From Sphingomonas sp. UNC305MFCol5.2 (lineage in GTDB: Bacteria; Pseudomonadota; Alphaproteobacteria; Sphingomonadales; Sphingomonadaceae): a DNA stretch of 64,000 bases. This document shows, one piece after another, positions 18,133 through 25,323 of this stretch (positions are counted from its first letter, which is position 1; every line of letters begins with the position of its first letter). The DNA lies in the NCBI RefSeq assembly GCF_000712135.1, contig NZ_JOOE01000003.1, positions 310,001-374,000 on the forward strand, given 5' to 3'. Both the position numbers and the translations under genes were made by a program. The notes beneath the pieces are model-generated. The model was given only the letters and a program-made list of their open reading frames with translations, did not search any database and was not told where the DNA came from.

Positions 18133-18443
18133 CACCGCCCCGCCAATATCTGCCCGATCAGCATTTTGAGCGTCGGCATGTTCGCCGCCAGCCCGCGCGC
18201 GGTCACGCCCTCGGCAAAGGCATCGCGGCTCAATCCCTCGGGCCGCTCGCGCAGGCAATGCCAGAACAACGCCACCATCTCGCTCAGCGCCAGCCGCCCG
18301 TCCGCGGCACGCTCGACCAGGGCGAACAACGGACCCAGCTCCCCCTCCGCCGCCACCAGCGCCGAAAAGCTCGGCCGCAACACCAGCACCTCGCCGGCAA
18401 TCCGCAACTCGGCCTCGCCGCGTACAGGATTGGCCCCGCTCAT
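18132..18443 (-). CDS. GTA gp10-family protein
   Basis: 103 residues from ATG 18443 (ATGA overlap with the tail protein stop). The sequence reads RGEAELRIAGEVLVLRPSF, then FALVERAADG and MVALFWHCL, as in GTA gp10 (tail assembly, chaperone-like). Together with the next gene it occupies the place of the tail-chaperone pair in phages. Confidence 0.85.
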   Translation of the reverse strand: MSGANPVRGEAELRIAGEVLVLRPSFSALVAAEGELGPLFALVERAADGRLALSEMVALFWHCLRERPEGLSRDAFAEGVTARGLAANMPTLKMLIGQILAGR

Positions 18444-18847
18444 GCCGACACCACCGGCCCGGAACTCTCCAGGCTCAGCGTGTAGCTGCGCTCGCCGTTG
18501 AAATCCCCGGCATAGTCCAGCCGCGTGACCAGGAACCGCCCGGTCATGCTCTCGCCGCTCTCGAAGCTCAGCCGGTAATCGTCGATCGCGCCCGACAGCG
18601 CATTGGTCTTCACCCGCGCTTCCGCCGCCGATCCCGTGAACACCCCGGCGCCCGACACGCTCACCGAGCGCACGCCCGCGCCCGACAGCAATTCGCGCCA
18701 CCCGCCCGAATCCTTGCTGGTGATCACCACTGCCTCGCCATTGACGCTGAGCTGCGTCGTCCGCAGCCCCGCCACCGTGGTGAAGCTCACCGGCGATCCG
18801 CCATTCCCCACCTTGAGCAGGAACGCGCTACCCTTCTCCGCCGCCAT
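18440..18847 (-). CDS. GTA major tail protein (TP901-1 family, gp9-like)
   Basis: 135 residues; AAGGAG lies about 9 nt before ATG 18847. The small beta-rich protein has LRTTQLSVNGEAVVITSKDSG and WRELLSGAGVRSVSVSGAGVF, the conserved core of TP901-1 major tail proteins, which stack as hexamer rings to form the tail tube. Confidence 0.9.
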   Translation of the reverse strand: MAAEKGSAFLLKVGNGGSPVSFTTVAGLRTTQLSVNGEAVVITSKDSGGWRELLSGAGVRSVSVSGAGVFTGSAAEARVKTNALSGAIDDYRLSFESGESMTGRFLVTRLDYAGDFNGERSYTLSLESSGPVVSA

Positions 18848-18865
18848 GTCATTTCTCCTTGCATG

Positions 18866-18977
18866 TGCTCCTGCGAAAGCAGGAGCATTGGATTGCGAGC
18901 CCCCCTCCGTTCGCTTCGAGCGAAGTCGAGAAGCATTCGCCCGACAGCCGTTTCTCGACTTCGCTCGAAACGAACGG
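18866..18977. repeat. Two intergenic palindromes between gp9- and gp8-like genes
   Basis: 18866-18887 is a perfect 9-bp stem with a GAAA loop (GCTCCTGC-GAAA-GCAGGAGC core). 18907-18932 and 18952-18977 form a 26-bp inverted repeat with 1 mismatch, built on TCTCGACTTCGCTCGAA, a sequence type that recurs in sphingomonad intergenic regions. They interrupt an otherwise tightly packed operon. Confidence 0.85.
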
Positions 18978-18995
18978 TGAGGAAAAACCGACCGC

Positions 18996-19397
18996 CTAGT
19001 TCGCCTGCAGCATCCGCACCCGGAACTCGACGACCGCCGCGCACAGCGCCGGCCCCTCGCGGAAGATCCGGCTGCGCACGAACGCCAGGCTGGCGATCCG
19101 CCACCCCTCGCCCAGCTCGCGCGGCAGCCCGGCCACCGCCGCCGTGGCGTGGTCGGCCAGCGCGCGCAGCCGCGCGCGGTCCTCGCCCGCCTCGAACAGC
19201 CCGACCGCCAGCCGGCCCTCGCGCCCCATCATGTCCTTGGTGCCCCAGTCGACGAGCACCGGATCCTCGACCACCGCAAAGGGCCGCACCGCGCGCGCCG
19301 GCGGCGCGTCGAACACGCCGTTGATCGCGATTCCCAGTCCCGGATGCGCGCCGAGCACTGCCTCGACTGCCTCGGTCAACACCGCATGTGCGCTCAT
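18996..19397 (-). CDS. GTA tail terminator protein (DUF3168, gp8-like)
   Basis: 133 residues; ATG 19397 overlaps the preceding stop as ATGA. HAVLTEAVEAVLGAHPGL, RPFAVVEDPVLVDWGTKD and VVEFRVRMLQAN are typical of DUF3168, the tail-completion protein family of GTAs. Confidence 0.87.
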   Translation of the reverse strand: MSAHAVLTEAVEAVLGAHPGLGIAINGVFDAPPARAVRPFAVVEDPVLVDWGTKDMMGREGRLAVGLFEAGEDRARLRALADHATAAVAGLPRELGEGWRIASLAFVRSRIFREGPALCAAVVEFRVRMLQAN

Positions 19398-19603
19398 CGC
19401 AACAACCCTCCCAGCCAGCGGAGCGCCGGATCGCGCAGCCAGCGCCGCCCGAGCCCGCGTCCCGAAATCACCACGCGCCCCGGCTCGGCCTCGACCGATA
19501 CGCCCGGCAGCTTTTCCCGCGCCGCATCCGCCAGCCGCGCCGCGGCGCGTGCGGAGGCACGCGCGCCGATCGCCTCGGCCCGCGCCTCGAATCCCTCCAT
19601 CAT
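19394..19603 (-). CDS. Short GTA protein in the gp7 position
   Basis: 69 residues from ATG 19603 (ATGA overlap with the connector stop). A basic, Ala-rich helix (EARAEAIGARASARAAARL) is followed by LPGVSVEAEPGRVVISGRGL. It occupies the place of the head-tail joining protein (gp7, about 110 residues in Rhodobacter) but is much shorter and looks more like an HK97 gp10-type remnant. Translational overlap on both sides argues that it is expressed. Confidence 0.7.
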   Translation of the reverse strand: MMEGFEARAEAIGARASARAAARLADAAREKLPGVSVEAEPGRVVISGRGLGRRWLRDPALRWLGGLLR

Positions 19604-20154
19604 GCCGATCGCCGCGCGCTCTCGAGCCGCATCCGCCGCCACGGCCGCCACAGGGCCGCGACCGCCGCCGGCGGCGCTCCGCCGCTCGCCCGCGCTTCGA
19701 AGAGATGCGCCGCCAGCAGCACCACGCCCTGCGTCAGCGGCACCGGCAGCCCGCTCCACTCCGCGGCAAGGCCCGCCGCATAGCCGACCCGCAGCCGACC
19801 CGCCGCGATCGCCGCGCTGCCGCGCACCCAGCCTTCGCCGGCCGCGTCGATGTCGATCGCATAGGTGTCGGCAGGCAAAGCGAATCCGTTGTCCGAAAGG
19901 TTCAGTCCCTCGACGCGATCGATCGTCATCACAGGCGCGCCGACGAGCCGTTGCCACGCGGCATGCGCGGGCAACGTATCGGTCCACATCCGCGCGATCA
20001 GCGCCTGGCCGGTAAACGCCTCGCACAAGGCCAGCGCGGTCGCGGCATGCGTCTCGAGCAATGCGTCCTCGGCCGTGCCCGGGATCCGTAAATGAAGCTT
20101 GGCGGCATCGCGCGCTGCGGCGATCGCCGCCGCCGGAAAGGGCGGAGCAAGCAT
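19600..20154 (-). CDS. GTA head-tail connector (gp6-like)
   Basis: 184 residues with AAKLHLRIPGTAEDALLE and ALCEAFTGQALIARMWTDTL, the core of the phage head-tail connector/phiE125 gp8 family, and DTYAIDIDAAGEGWVRG in the C-terminal half. In GTAs this ring attaches below the portal and starts tail joining. Confidence 0.87.
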   Translation of the reverse strand: MLAPPFPAAAIAAARDAAKLHLRIPGTAEDALLETHAATALALCEAFTGQALIARMWTDTLPAHAAWQRLVGAPVMTIDRVEGLNLSDNGFALPADTYAIDIDAAGEGWVRGSAAIAAGRLRVGYAAGLAAEWSGLPVPLTQGVVLLAAHLFEARASGGAPPAAVAALWRPWRRMRLESARRSA

Positions 20155-20180
20155 AAGTGTCTCCCCATCGAATTTTGGCC

Positions 20181-20380
20181 AAAACTCCCTCGCCCCCGAA
20201 GGGGGAGAGGGTTGCGCAGACTTGGGTCCGCTTCTTCAGCGGGCCCTAGTCGGAGCTGGGTGAGGGGGTGCGGCCGCTGGGCGGCCGCGCGGAGCTTCGC
20301 TCCGCTCTACCCCTCACCAAGCTGCGCTAGGCAGCAAACTGCCAAGCTTCGCTATCCTCTCCCCTATCAAGGGGAGAGGA
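20181..20380. repeat. Compound palindromic repeat between gp6- and capsid-like genes
   Basis: About 200 bp with outer hairpins (CCCTCGCCCCCGAAGGGGGAGAGGG on the left, CCTCTCCCCTATCAAGGGGAGAGG on the right), an inverted pair GGTGAGGGG/CCCCTCACC, and inner GCGGCCGC and GGAGC/GCTCC palindromes. It looks like a mobile intergenic repeat rather than coding DNA. No gene is visible in the 237 bp gap. Confidence 0.85.
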
Positions 20381-20391
20381 ACAACAAGGCC

Positions 20392-21450
20392 TCACGAAGC
20401 CGCGAACTTGAGCAGCTTGATCGCCTCGGAGTTGCTCACCATCCCCCCCACGCGCTTGGTCGCGTAGAAATGCACGAACGGCTTGTTGCTGTACGGATCG
20501 CGCAGCACCTGCGTCTCGCCGCGCTCGGCGATCAGGTATCCCGCCTTGAAGTTGCCGAACGCGATCGACAGCGAATTGGCCGCGATGTCGGGCATGTCCT
20601 CGGCCTCGACCACCGGATAGCCGAGCAAGGTCGCCGGCTGCCCCACCGCCAGGCTCGGCGTCCACAGGAACGCTCCGTCGACGGTCTTGAACTTGCGGAT
20701 CTTCGCCAGCGTCGCGCTGTTCATCACCCAGCTCGCGCCCTGCCGATACGGCGCACGCAGGCTCTGGACCAGATCGATCAGCTTGTCCTCGGGGTTCGTC
20801 GCGAACGCGCCCGCGGCGCCGCTCGCGATATATTGCAGCGTCCCGAACGGCCGCGTCGCATCCCCCGTCGAAGCCGTCGCCGCCGCGAGGAAGCCCTTGG
20901 GCTTGTTGGTCCCGTTGCCGTTGACGAACGCCGATCCTTCCGCCGCGGCGAATTCGCGCGCGATCTCCTGCGCCAGCCATTCCTCGACGTCGAACGCCGC
21001 GTCGTCGAGCATCGCCTGGCTCGCCGCCGGATTGGCGTAGAGGTCGCCGCTCGGCGGGGCGACTTCGTTGAAGGTCGGCGTCGCGGTCTCGGTGCGCGCC
21101 GCGGTCTCCGCTGCCCAGCCCGATGCGATCCCGCCGCTGGCCACCAGCTTGCGGTATCCGCTCGATCCCACCTTCACGACATTGGCGATCGCGCGAATGG
21201 GCGAGACCGATTTGAGCGTCGCGTCGATGCGGGCATCGATCTCCTCGGGCACGGCATAGCCGCCCGCGGCATCGCTCGTCCCCGACATCGCCTTCATCTC
21301 CACGCCGCCGCTGCCGGCGCGCAGGAACCCCTCGAACGCCGCGCTGCCCAGCGGCCTTCCGCCCGCCAGCATCGGCCGCACCGGCGGCAATCCCGCCGCT
21401 TCCACAGCCTCGAAGCTCGCCTCGAGGCCGTCCGCTTTCACTTCGATCAT
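20392..21450 (-). CDS. HK97-family major capsid protein (gp5-like)
   Basis: 352 residues from ATG 21450, which has GGAG about 6 nt upstream. The HK97 fold is marked by GYAVPEEIDARID, SPIRAIANVV, GDLYANPAASQ, LDDAAFDVEEWLAQEI, GNGTNKPKGFL and YGFV-type C-terminal strands. Only about 60 residues precede the first capsid-core motif, so the usual 100-residue delta (scaffold) segment is mostly missing; Rhodobacter GTA capsid is about 398 residues. It lies in the expected place after the protease. Confidence 0.9.
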   Translation of the reverse strand: MIEVKADGLEASFEAVEAAGLPPVRPMLAGGRPLGSAAFEGFLRAGSGGVEMKAMSGTSDAAGGYAVPEEIDARIDATLKSVSPIRAIANVVKVGSSGYRKLVASGGIASGWAAETAARTETATPTFNEVAPPSGDLYANPAASQAMLDDAAFDVEEWLAQEIAREFAAAEGSAFVNGNGTNKPKGFLAAATASTGDATRPFGTLQYIASGAAGAFATNPEDKLIDLVQSLRAPYRQGASWVMNSATLAKIRKFKTVDGAFLWTPSLAVGQPATLLGYPVVEAEDMPDIAANSLSIAFGNFKAGYLIAERGETQVLRDPYSNKPFVHFYATKRVGGMVSNSEAIKLLKFAAS

Positions 21451-21549
21451 GTCCGTCTCCCACAAAAAGAAACCCCTCCCGCCAACTGCGAAAGGGGCAC
21501 ACCCGACTCTCCTGAATCTTCCCAGACTGGGCTGTATCGGCATTCAAAA

Positions 21550-21681
21550 TCCTCCCCCGCCAGGGGGAGGTGTCGCCGAAGGCGACGGAGGGGGAGGTAA
21601 GCGACGTCCTCTCTATCTAGCGCAGTGCTTCCGCCCCCTCCGTCACGCTGCGCGTGCCACCTCCCCCTGGCGGGGGAGGAT
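21550..21681. repeat. Palindromic (MITE-like) repeat between capsid and protease genes
   Basis: A 132-bp element with inverted ends TCCTCCCCCGCCAGGGGGAG and its complement at 21662-21681, each end itself a hairpin, plus inner CCCTCCGTC/GACGGAGGG. Half copies and similar pairs recur at 24653-24711 and 25090-25318. Confidence 0.88.
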
Positions 21682-21715
21682 CTGGAAGGCCTCGCCCACC
21701 TGAATGTCGATGTCC

Positions 21716-22114
21716 CTAGCCCCCGGCCACCGCATGCACGCGCGCCAGCGGCTGCATCGGACTCGAGACCAGGCTCACTTCGAGCAGTTCGAGCCCCCTG
21801 ATCTCGCGCCGCGGCCCGTCACGGGCCTCGGTCACGCGATATCCGAACGAGAGGCCGGTCACGGCGCCCTTCGCCACTGCCTCGGCGAGCGCCGGCGCCG
21901 CGACGCGCCCGATCACGCGCAGACCGCGCTTGTCCTCGGCCAGTTGCTCGATCTCGCCCACCGGCTTGCCCGAATGCTGCCACAAGAGCGGCACCGGCCG
22001 CGCCAGCCGGAACGCCCCCCGGCGCACCACGTCGCCGCCGCGATCGGGCACGTCGAACACCGCGGCATAGCCTGCGAAGCGCACCGCCCTGTCCTGAGCA
22101 TGTCGAAGGATCAT
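21716..22114 (-). CDS. HK97-family prohead protease (gp4-like)
   Basis: 132 residues from ATG 22114 (ATGA overlap with the DUF6127-like stop). Motifs: FAGYAAVFDVPDRGGDVVRRGAF, catalytic His47 in LLWQHS and Ser89 in TGLSFGY, the S78 protease pair. It matures the capsid in related systems. Its first residues (ILRHAQDR) are encoded by a dispersed repeat, see the separate entry. Confidence 0.9.
   Translation of the reverse strand: MILRHAQDRAVRFAGYAAVFDVPDRGGDVVRRGAFRLARPVPLLWQHSGKPVGEIEQLAEDKRGLRVIGRVAAPALAEAVAKGAVTGLSFGYRVTEARDGPRREIRGLELLEVSLVSSPMQPLARVHAVAGG
22091..22111 (-). repeat. Dispersed TCCTTCGACATGCTCAGGAC-type repeat inside a coding sequence
   Basis: The minus-strand sequence matches a short repeat common in sphingomonad intergenic DNA (TCCTTCGACA-GCTCAGGAC). 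Here it forms the second to eighth codons of the prohead protease, in frame. The identification of the family is from memory. Confidence 0.6.
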
Positions 22115-22419
22115 TTCAGCCACCCGGGGAACCCCAGTTTCACTGCCAGCCCGACCAGCACCAATGCCGCGAGCATCCGCCCGGCCCAGGAAAACGCCGC
22201 CTTCAATGCCGATCGCTTGGCGTCGCGCCAGGCGCTCAGCAATTCGCGCAGCTCGGCCATGTCCTTCGCCGCGCCGACATCCTCCAGCCCCAGCCGCGCC
22301 AGCGCCCGCTGCGCGCTCAGCTCGCCCGCTTCCTCGGCGATTGCCCGCAGAGTCGCGGTATCGGCGCCGTCTTCCTTCGCCTGCTCGATCAGTTGCGCGA
22401 GCACCGTTTCGTTACGCAT
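22111..22419 (-). CDS. DUF6127-like GTA-associated protein
   Basis: 102 residues from ATG 22419. A charged helical part (EELSAQRALARLGLED, LRELLSAWRDAKR) precedes one hydrophobic helix (about 78-97, AGRMLAALVLVGLAVKLG). It lies between portal and prohead protease, where sphingomonad GTAs carry DUF6127. Function unknown. Confidence 0.75.
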   Translation of the reverse strand: MRNETVLAQLIEQAKEDGADTATLRAIAEEAGELSAQRALARLGLEDVGAAKDMAELRELLSAWRDAKRSALKAAFSWAGRMLAALVLVGLAVKLGFPGWLK

Positions 22420-22462
22420 CACATTTCTCCCGATTGCCGCGCCGCACGCCGTCGCCTAGGCC

Positions 22463-22642
22463 ATGGCCATGCGCCGCCGGCTCTTTCCCTTGTTCGTCCT
22501 GTTGCTGGTCGTCCTCGCCGCGCTGCTCGCGTGGCTCTGGTGGTCGGACTATGTTCTGATCGACAGATGTCTCGACGTCGGCGGCGCGTGGGATCGAACC
22601 ACGCGCACCTGCACGCTCACCGTCACGACAATCCGACCATAA
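22463..22642 (+). CDS. Small plus-strand membrane protein inside the GTA cluster
   Basis: 59 residues: a basic start (MAMRRR), one strong hydrophobic helix (about 7-26, LFVLLLVVLAALLAWLW), then CLDVGGAWDRTTRTC, a short two-Cys motif seen in other small proteobacterial secreted or membrane proteins. It is encoded against the operon between the DUF6127-like and portal genes and overlaps the 3' end of the portal gene by 20 nt on the opposite strand. Too short for normal gene callers. Function unknown. Confidence 0.68.
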   Translation: MAMRRRLFPLFVLLLVVLAALLAWLWWSDYVLIDRCLDVGGAWDRTTRTCTLTVTTIRP

Positions 22643-23729
22643 ACCGTTTCTCCTCGTCGGTGAGGAAATCGGCCGCGCTCACCTGGCGCCACAGCCGCTC
22701 GCGATCCTCGGCCAGCGCCGTCACCCGGTCGAGGTCGACCGCCAGCGCCGCATCCGGAAACCAGCCCGTGAGCGCCTGTGCCAGCCCCGCGAGGATCGTC
22801 TCCGCCACCGGCAGGATCGCCAGTCGCCACAAAGCCCGGTTGGCCTCACGATAATTGGCGAAGGCGGTGTCGCCCGGCAGTCCCATCAGCATCGGCGGCA
22901 CGCCGAACGCGAGCGCGATCTCGCGCGCCGCCGCCGCCTTCAGCCCCATGAAGTCCATGTCGGCCGGCGTCATGCTCATCGCCTGCCATTTGAGGCCGCC
23001 CTCGAGCAGCATCGGCCGCCCCGCATTGGCCGCCCCCGCGAACGCCGCCTCGAGCTCACTTTTGATCCGCGCGAACTGGTCGGGGCTCAGCACCCCGCCG
23101 TCGCTCACGTCATAGACCAGGGCTCCCGAGGGCCGCGCCGCATTGTCGAGCAATGCCTTGTTCCAGCGCGTCGCGGCATTGTGGATCGCCACCGCCCCCG
23201 CCGCCGCGCCGAGGCACCCCAGCCCGTAATGGTCGTCGACTGGATTGAACGCCTTGATGTGCGCCACTGCCGGGCGCCCGCCGGCATCCTCCGCCGCAAG
23301 CCGGCTGACATGCTCGCCCACCCGGTAGCGATACGCCACCGGCCAGCCCCCGGCATCGGCCTCCACCGTCACTCGCTCGGGCCTGAGCGCGAACAGCTCC
23401 CGCACCTGCCCCGCGCTGTCGCAGAGGATCTGCACATAGGCATTGCCGTGCAGCAGCAATTGCGCCGCGACGGTCTCGATCAGCGTCTGCCCGCCCGAGC
23501 GCGCGCTCGCCAGTGCCGCCAGCGCCGGGTCGCTCGCCTTGAGCGGCGCCGATCCCACGCCTTCGCTCACCAATTTCACCGCGCGCTGCGCCACCGGATT
23601 GTGGCAATAGCCTTCGCGCACCTGCGCCTCGTAGCTGCGCGGCCATTCGCCGAGGCTGGTGATGCTCCCGCCACGCGCCAGCGCCGGCCGCACGCCATCG
23701 CGCGCGGACTTGCGTCCGAACCATTTCAT
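22623..23729 (-). CDS. HK97-family portal protein (gp3-like)
   Basis: 368 residues from ATG 23729 (AGGAGA about 7 nt upstream). Portal motifs: NPVAQRAVKLVSEGVGSAPL, LLLHGNAYVQIL, KALLDNAARPSGAL, EIALAFGVPPMLMGLPGD and FANYREANRALW. Forms the dodecameric ring at the packaging vertex. It is separated from the terminase genes by about 1.6 kb of inserted genes and repeats. Confidence 0.92.
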   Translation of the reverse strand: MKWFGRKSARDGVRPALARGGSITSLGEWPRSYEAQVREGYCHNPVAQRAVKLVSEGVGSAPLKASDPALAALASARSGGQTLIETVAAQLLLHGNAYVQILCDSAGQVRELFALRPERVTVEADAGGWPVAYRYRVGEHVSRLAAEDAGGRPAVAHIKAFNPVDDHYGLGCLGAAAGAVAIHNAATRWNKALLDNAARPSGALVYDVSDGGVLSPDQFARIKSELEAAFAGAANAGRPMLLEGGLKWQAMSMTPADMDFMGLKAAAAREIALAFGVPPMLMGLPGDTAFANYREANRALWRLAILPVAETILAGLAQALTGWFPDAALAVDLDRVTALAEDRERLWRQVSAADFLTDEEKRFMVGLS

Positions 23730-23760
23730 GCCCGTCTCCTGATGATTGCGCGAACCGTTA

Positions 23761-23912
23761 AACTCCCCTCCCTGCAAGGGAGGGGCTGGGGGTGGGTGCG
23801 ACCCCGGCGAAGGCCGGGGGAGCCCAACGATGCACGTGGAATAAAGAAAAGGCCGGGCATCGAGCCCGACCTTTTCTACCCACCCCTGACCCCTCCCTTC
23901 CAGGGAGGGGAA
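23761..23912. repeat. Compound inverted repeat upstream of the portal gene
   Basis: Outer arms CCCCTCCCTGCAAGGGAGGGG (23764-23784) and the similar CCCTCCCTTCCAGGGAGGGG (right end) are themselves hairpins, with GGGGTGGGTG pairing to CCCACCCC inside, and a central ACCCCGGCGAAGGCCGGGGG hairpin. Similar arms recur at 34922-35064. Confidence 0.85.
23841..23876. terminator. Bidirectional terminator between inserted gene and portal gene
   Basis: AAAAGGCCGGGC-ATCGA-GCCCGACCTTTT: a 12-bp near-perfect stem with A- and T-tracts on both sides, so it would work in either direction. On the minus strand it lies between the spermidine-synthase-like gene and the portal gene, splitting the GTA into at least two transcription units. 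Confidence 0.8.
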
Positions 23913-23922
23913 TATCTGCGCC

Positions 23923-24591
23923 CTACCGCTTGGTCCCGAACCAGATCACGTGCCGCGGCCCCTTGCCGTTGCTCCGCGCCTTCACGCCGACTTCCTCCAC
24001 CGCGAACCCCGCATCGCGCAGCCGCCGCGTAAAGGCAGCGTCCGGCGCCGCCGACCACACCGCCAGCACCCCGCCGGTCCGCAGCGCCGCCTTCGCCGCC
24101 GCCAGTCCGCGCATCGAATAGAGCCCGTCATTGCCCGGCCGGGTCAGCCCGTCCGGCCCGTTGTCGACATCGAGCAGGATCGCATCGTAACTGCCGCGCG
24201 CGTGCCGGATCATCGCGCCGACATCGTCGAGCACCACGTCCACCCGCCGGTCGTCCAGGCACCCCGCGGCCAGCGCGGCCATCGGCCCGCGCGCCCAGTC
24301 GATGATCTTGGGCACCAGTTCGCTCACGGTCACCCGCGCATCCGCATCCAGCCGCTTCAGCGCCGCGCGCAAGGTGAACCCCATCCCGTATCCACCGATC
24401 AGCAGATGCGGCGCCGGCACGCGCAGCCGGTCGATCGTCATCTCGGCGAGCGCTTCTTCCGACCCGCTCATCCGGCTGTTCATCAGCTCGTTGCGATCGA
24501 GCACGATCATGAAGTCGCTGCCCCGCCGAAACAGCCGCAGCGGATCCCCGCCGGGCACTTCGGCCGTATCGATCAGTTCGCGCGGTACCAT
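23923..24591 (-). CDS. Spermidine-synthase-like methyltransferase-fold protein
   Basis: 222 residues from ATG 24591. It has the PF01564-type fold: GSDFMIVLDRNELMNS, LIGGYGMGFTLRAAL (nucleotide/AdoMet-type loop), VTVSELVPKIIDWAR, YDAILLDVDNGPDGL and ALRTGGVLAVWSAAP. The catalytic details for polyamine synthesis are not clear, so spermidine-synthase-like is the safe name. It is inserted between terminase and portal and is not a standard GTA gene. Confidence 0.82.
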   Translation of the reverse strand: MVPRELIDTAEVPGGDPLRLFRRGSDFMIVLDRNELMNSRMSGSEEALAEMTIDRLRVPAPHLLIGGYGMGFTLRAALKRLDADARVTVSELVPKIIDWARGPMAALAAGCLDDRRVDVVLDDVGAMIRHARGSYDAILLDVDNGPDGLTRPGNDGLYSMRGLAAAKAALRTGGVLAVWSAAPDAAFTRRLRDAGFAVEEVGVKARSNGKGPRHVIWFGTKR

Positions 24592-24652
24592 GCCGCTCGC
24601 TATCCGCGCTGTCCGGCCGCCGCACAAGCTCCCATCGACCTTCGAGCCCCCA

Positions 24653-24711
24653 ATCCTCCCCCGCCAGGGGGAGGTGGCGCCGAAGGCGACGGAGGGGGAG
24701 GGTAGCGACTA
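24653..24711. repeat. Half copy of the TCCTCCCCCGCCAGGGGGAGG repeat, left of DUF559 gene
   Basis: Hairpin TCCTCCCCCGCCAGGGGGAG plus GGCGCCGAAGGCGACGGAGGGGG. It overlaps the stop codon of the DUF559 gene and is inverted relative to the copy at 25090-25139 just beyond its start. Confidence 0.85.
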
Positions 24712-25083
24712 GCTCTCCCTTCCATCCCGACGATCGATCGCGATCGCGATGATCTGGCGAACCACCCCTTCGAGGTTCGTCAGCACCTCCTTCGCCGGAT
24801 AGCGCAGGACTCGCACACCCTGCGACACGAGCCACACGTCACGAACAGCGTCGCGTGCCGGACGATCGCCTCGTGCATGCGCTTCGCCATCCACCTCAAT
24901 GGCCAGCCTTGCCGGCGCACAATAGAAATCGAGGATATAGTCACCGGCCGAGTGTTGCTTGCGAAAGCGCAAGCCTTCCGAATTTCGACGCAGTGCTAGC
25001 CACAGGCCTATCTCCGGCGGGGTCATCTCCTTGCGCAAGCGCCTGGCATTGCGACGCCCGCTTCCGGAACCCTCGAGACGCAT
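24709..25083 (-). CDS. DUF559 endonuclease-like protein
   Basis: 124 residues. RRLRKEMTPPEIGLWLALR and LRFRKQHSAGDYILDFYC then LAIEVDGEAH form the DUF559 core, a restriction-endonuclease-like fold related to Vsr-type nicking enzymes; the D in LDFYC and the IEVDG block are the likely catalytic acids. It is flanked on both sides by copies of the same palindromic repeat in opposite orientation, like a tiny composite unit. Confidence 0.87.
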   Translation of the reverse strand: MRLEGSGSGRRNARRLRKEMTPPEIGLWLALRRNSEGLRFRKQHSAGDYILDFYCAPARLAIEVDGEAHARGDRPARDAVRDVWLVSQGVRVLRYPAKEVLTNLEGVVRQIIAIAIDRRDGRES

Positions 25084-25089
25084 CGCCGT

Positions 25090-25318
25090 CCTCCCCCTCC
25101 GTCGCCTTCGGCGCCACCTCCCCCTTGCGGGGGAGGATTATGCGGGATCAACCGTCCGCTAACCACTATAGGTCGTATCGACATTCAATCCTCCCCCGCC
25201 AGGGGGGAGGTGGCATGCGCAGCATGACGAAGGGGGAGGAAGCACGCCGGCAAGTGGGTGGCTTACCGTCCCCTCCGTCGCCTCCGGCGCCACCTTCCCC
25301 CCGCCAGGGGAGGGTTGC
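25090..25318. repeat. Cluster of three copies of the palindromic repeat upstream of the DUF559 gene
   Basis: Half copy at 25090-25139 (CTCCCCCTCC-GTCGCC then CACCTCCCCC), and an inverted pair at 25189-25240 and 25269-25315 that together resemble the 21550-21681 element. They fill the 240 bp between DUF559 and the terminase stop; no gene is seen there. Confidence 0.85.
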
Positions 25319-25323
25319 CCCTC

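Noticed and set aside
20181..25318. Clustered repeats as a possible CRISPR array
   Set aside because: No regular spacing, spacers or constant repeat length; they are dispersed palindromes.
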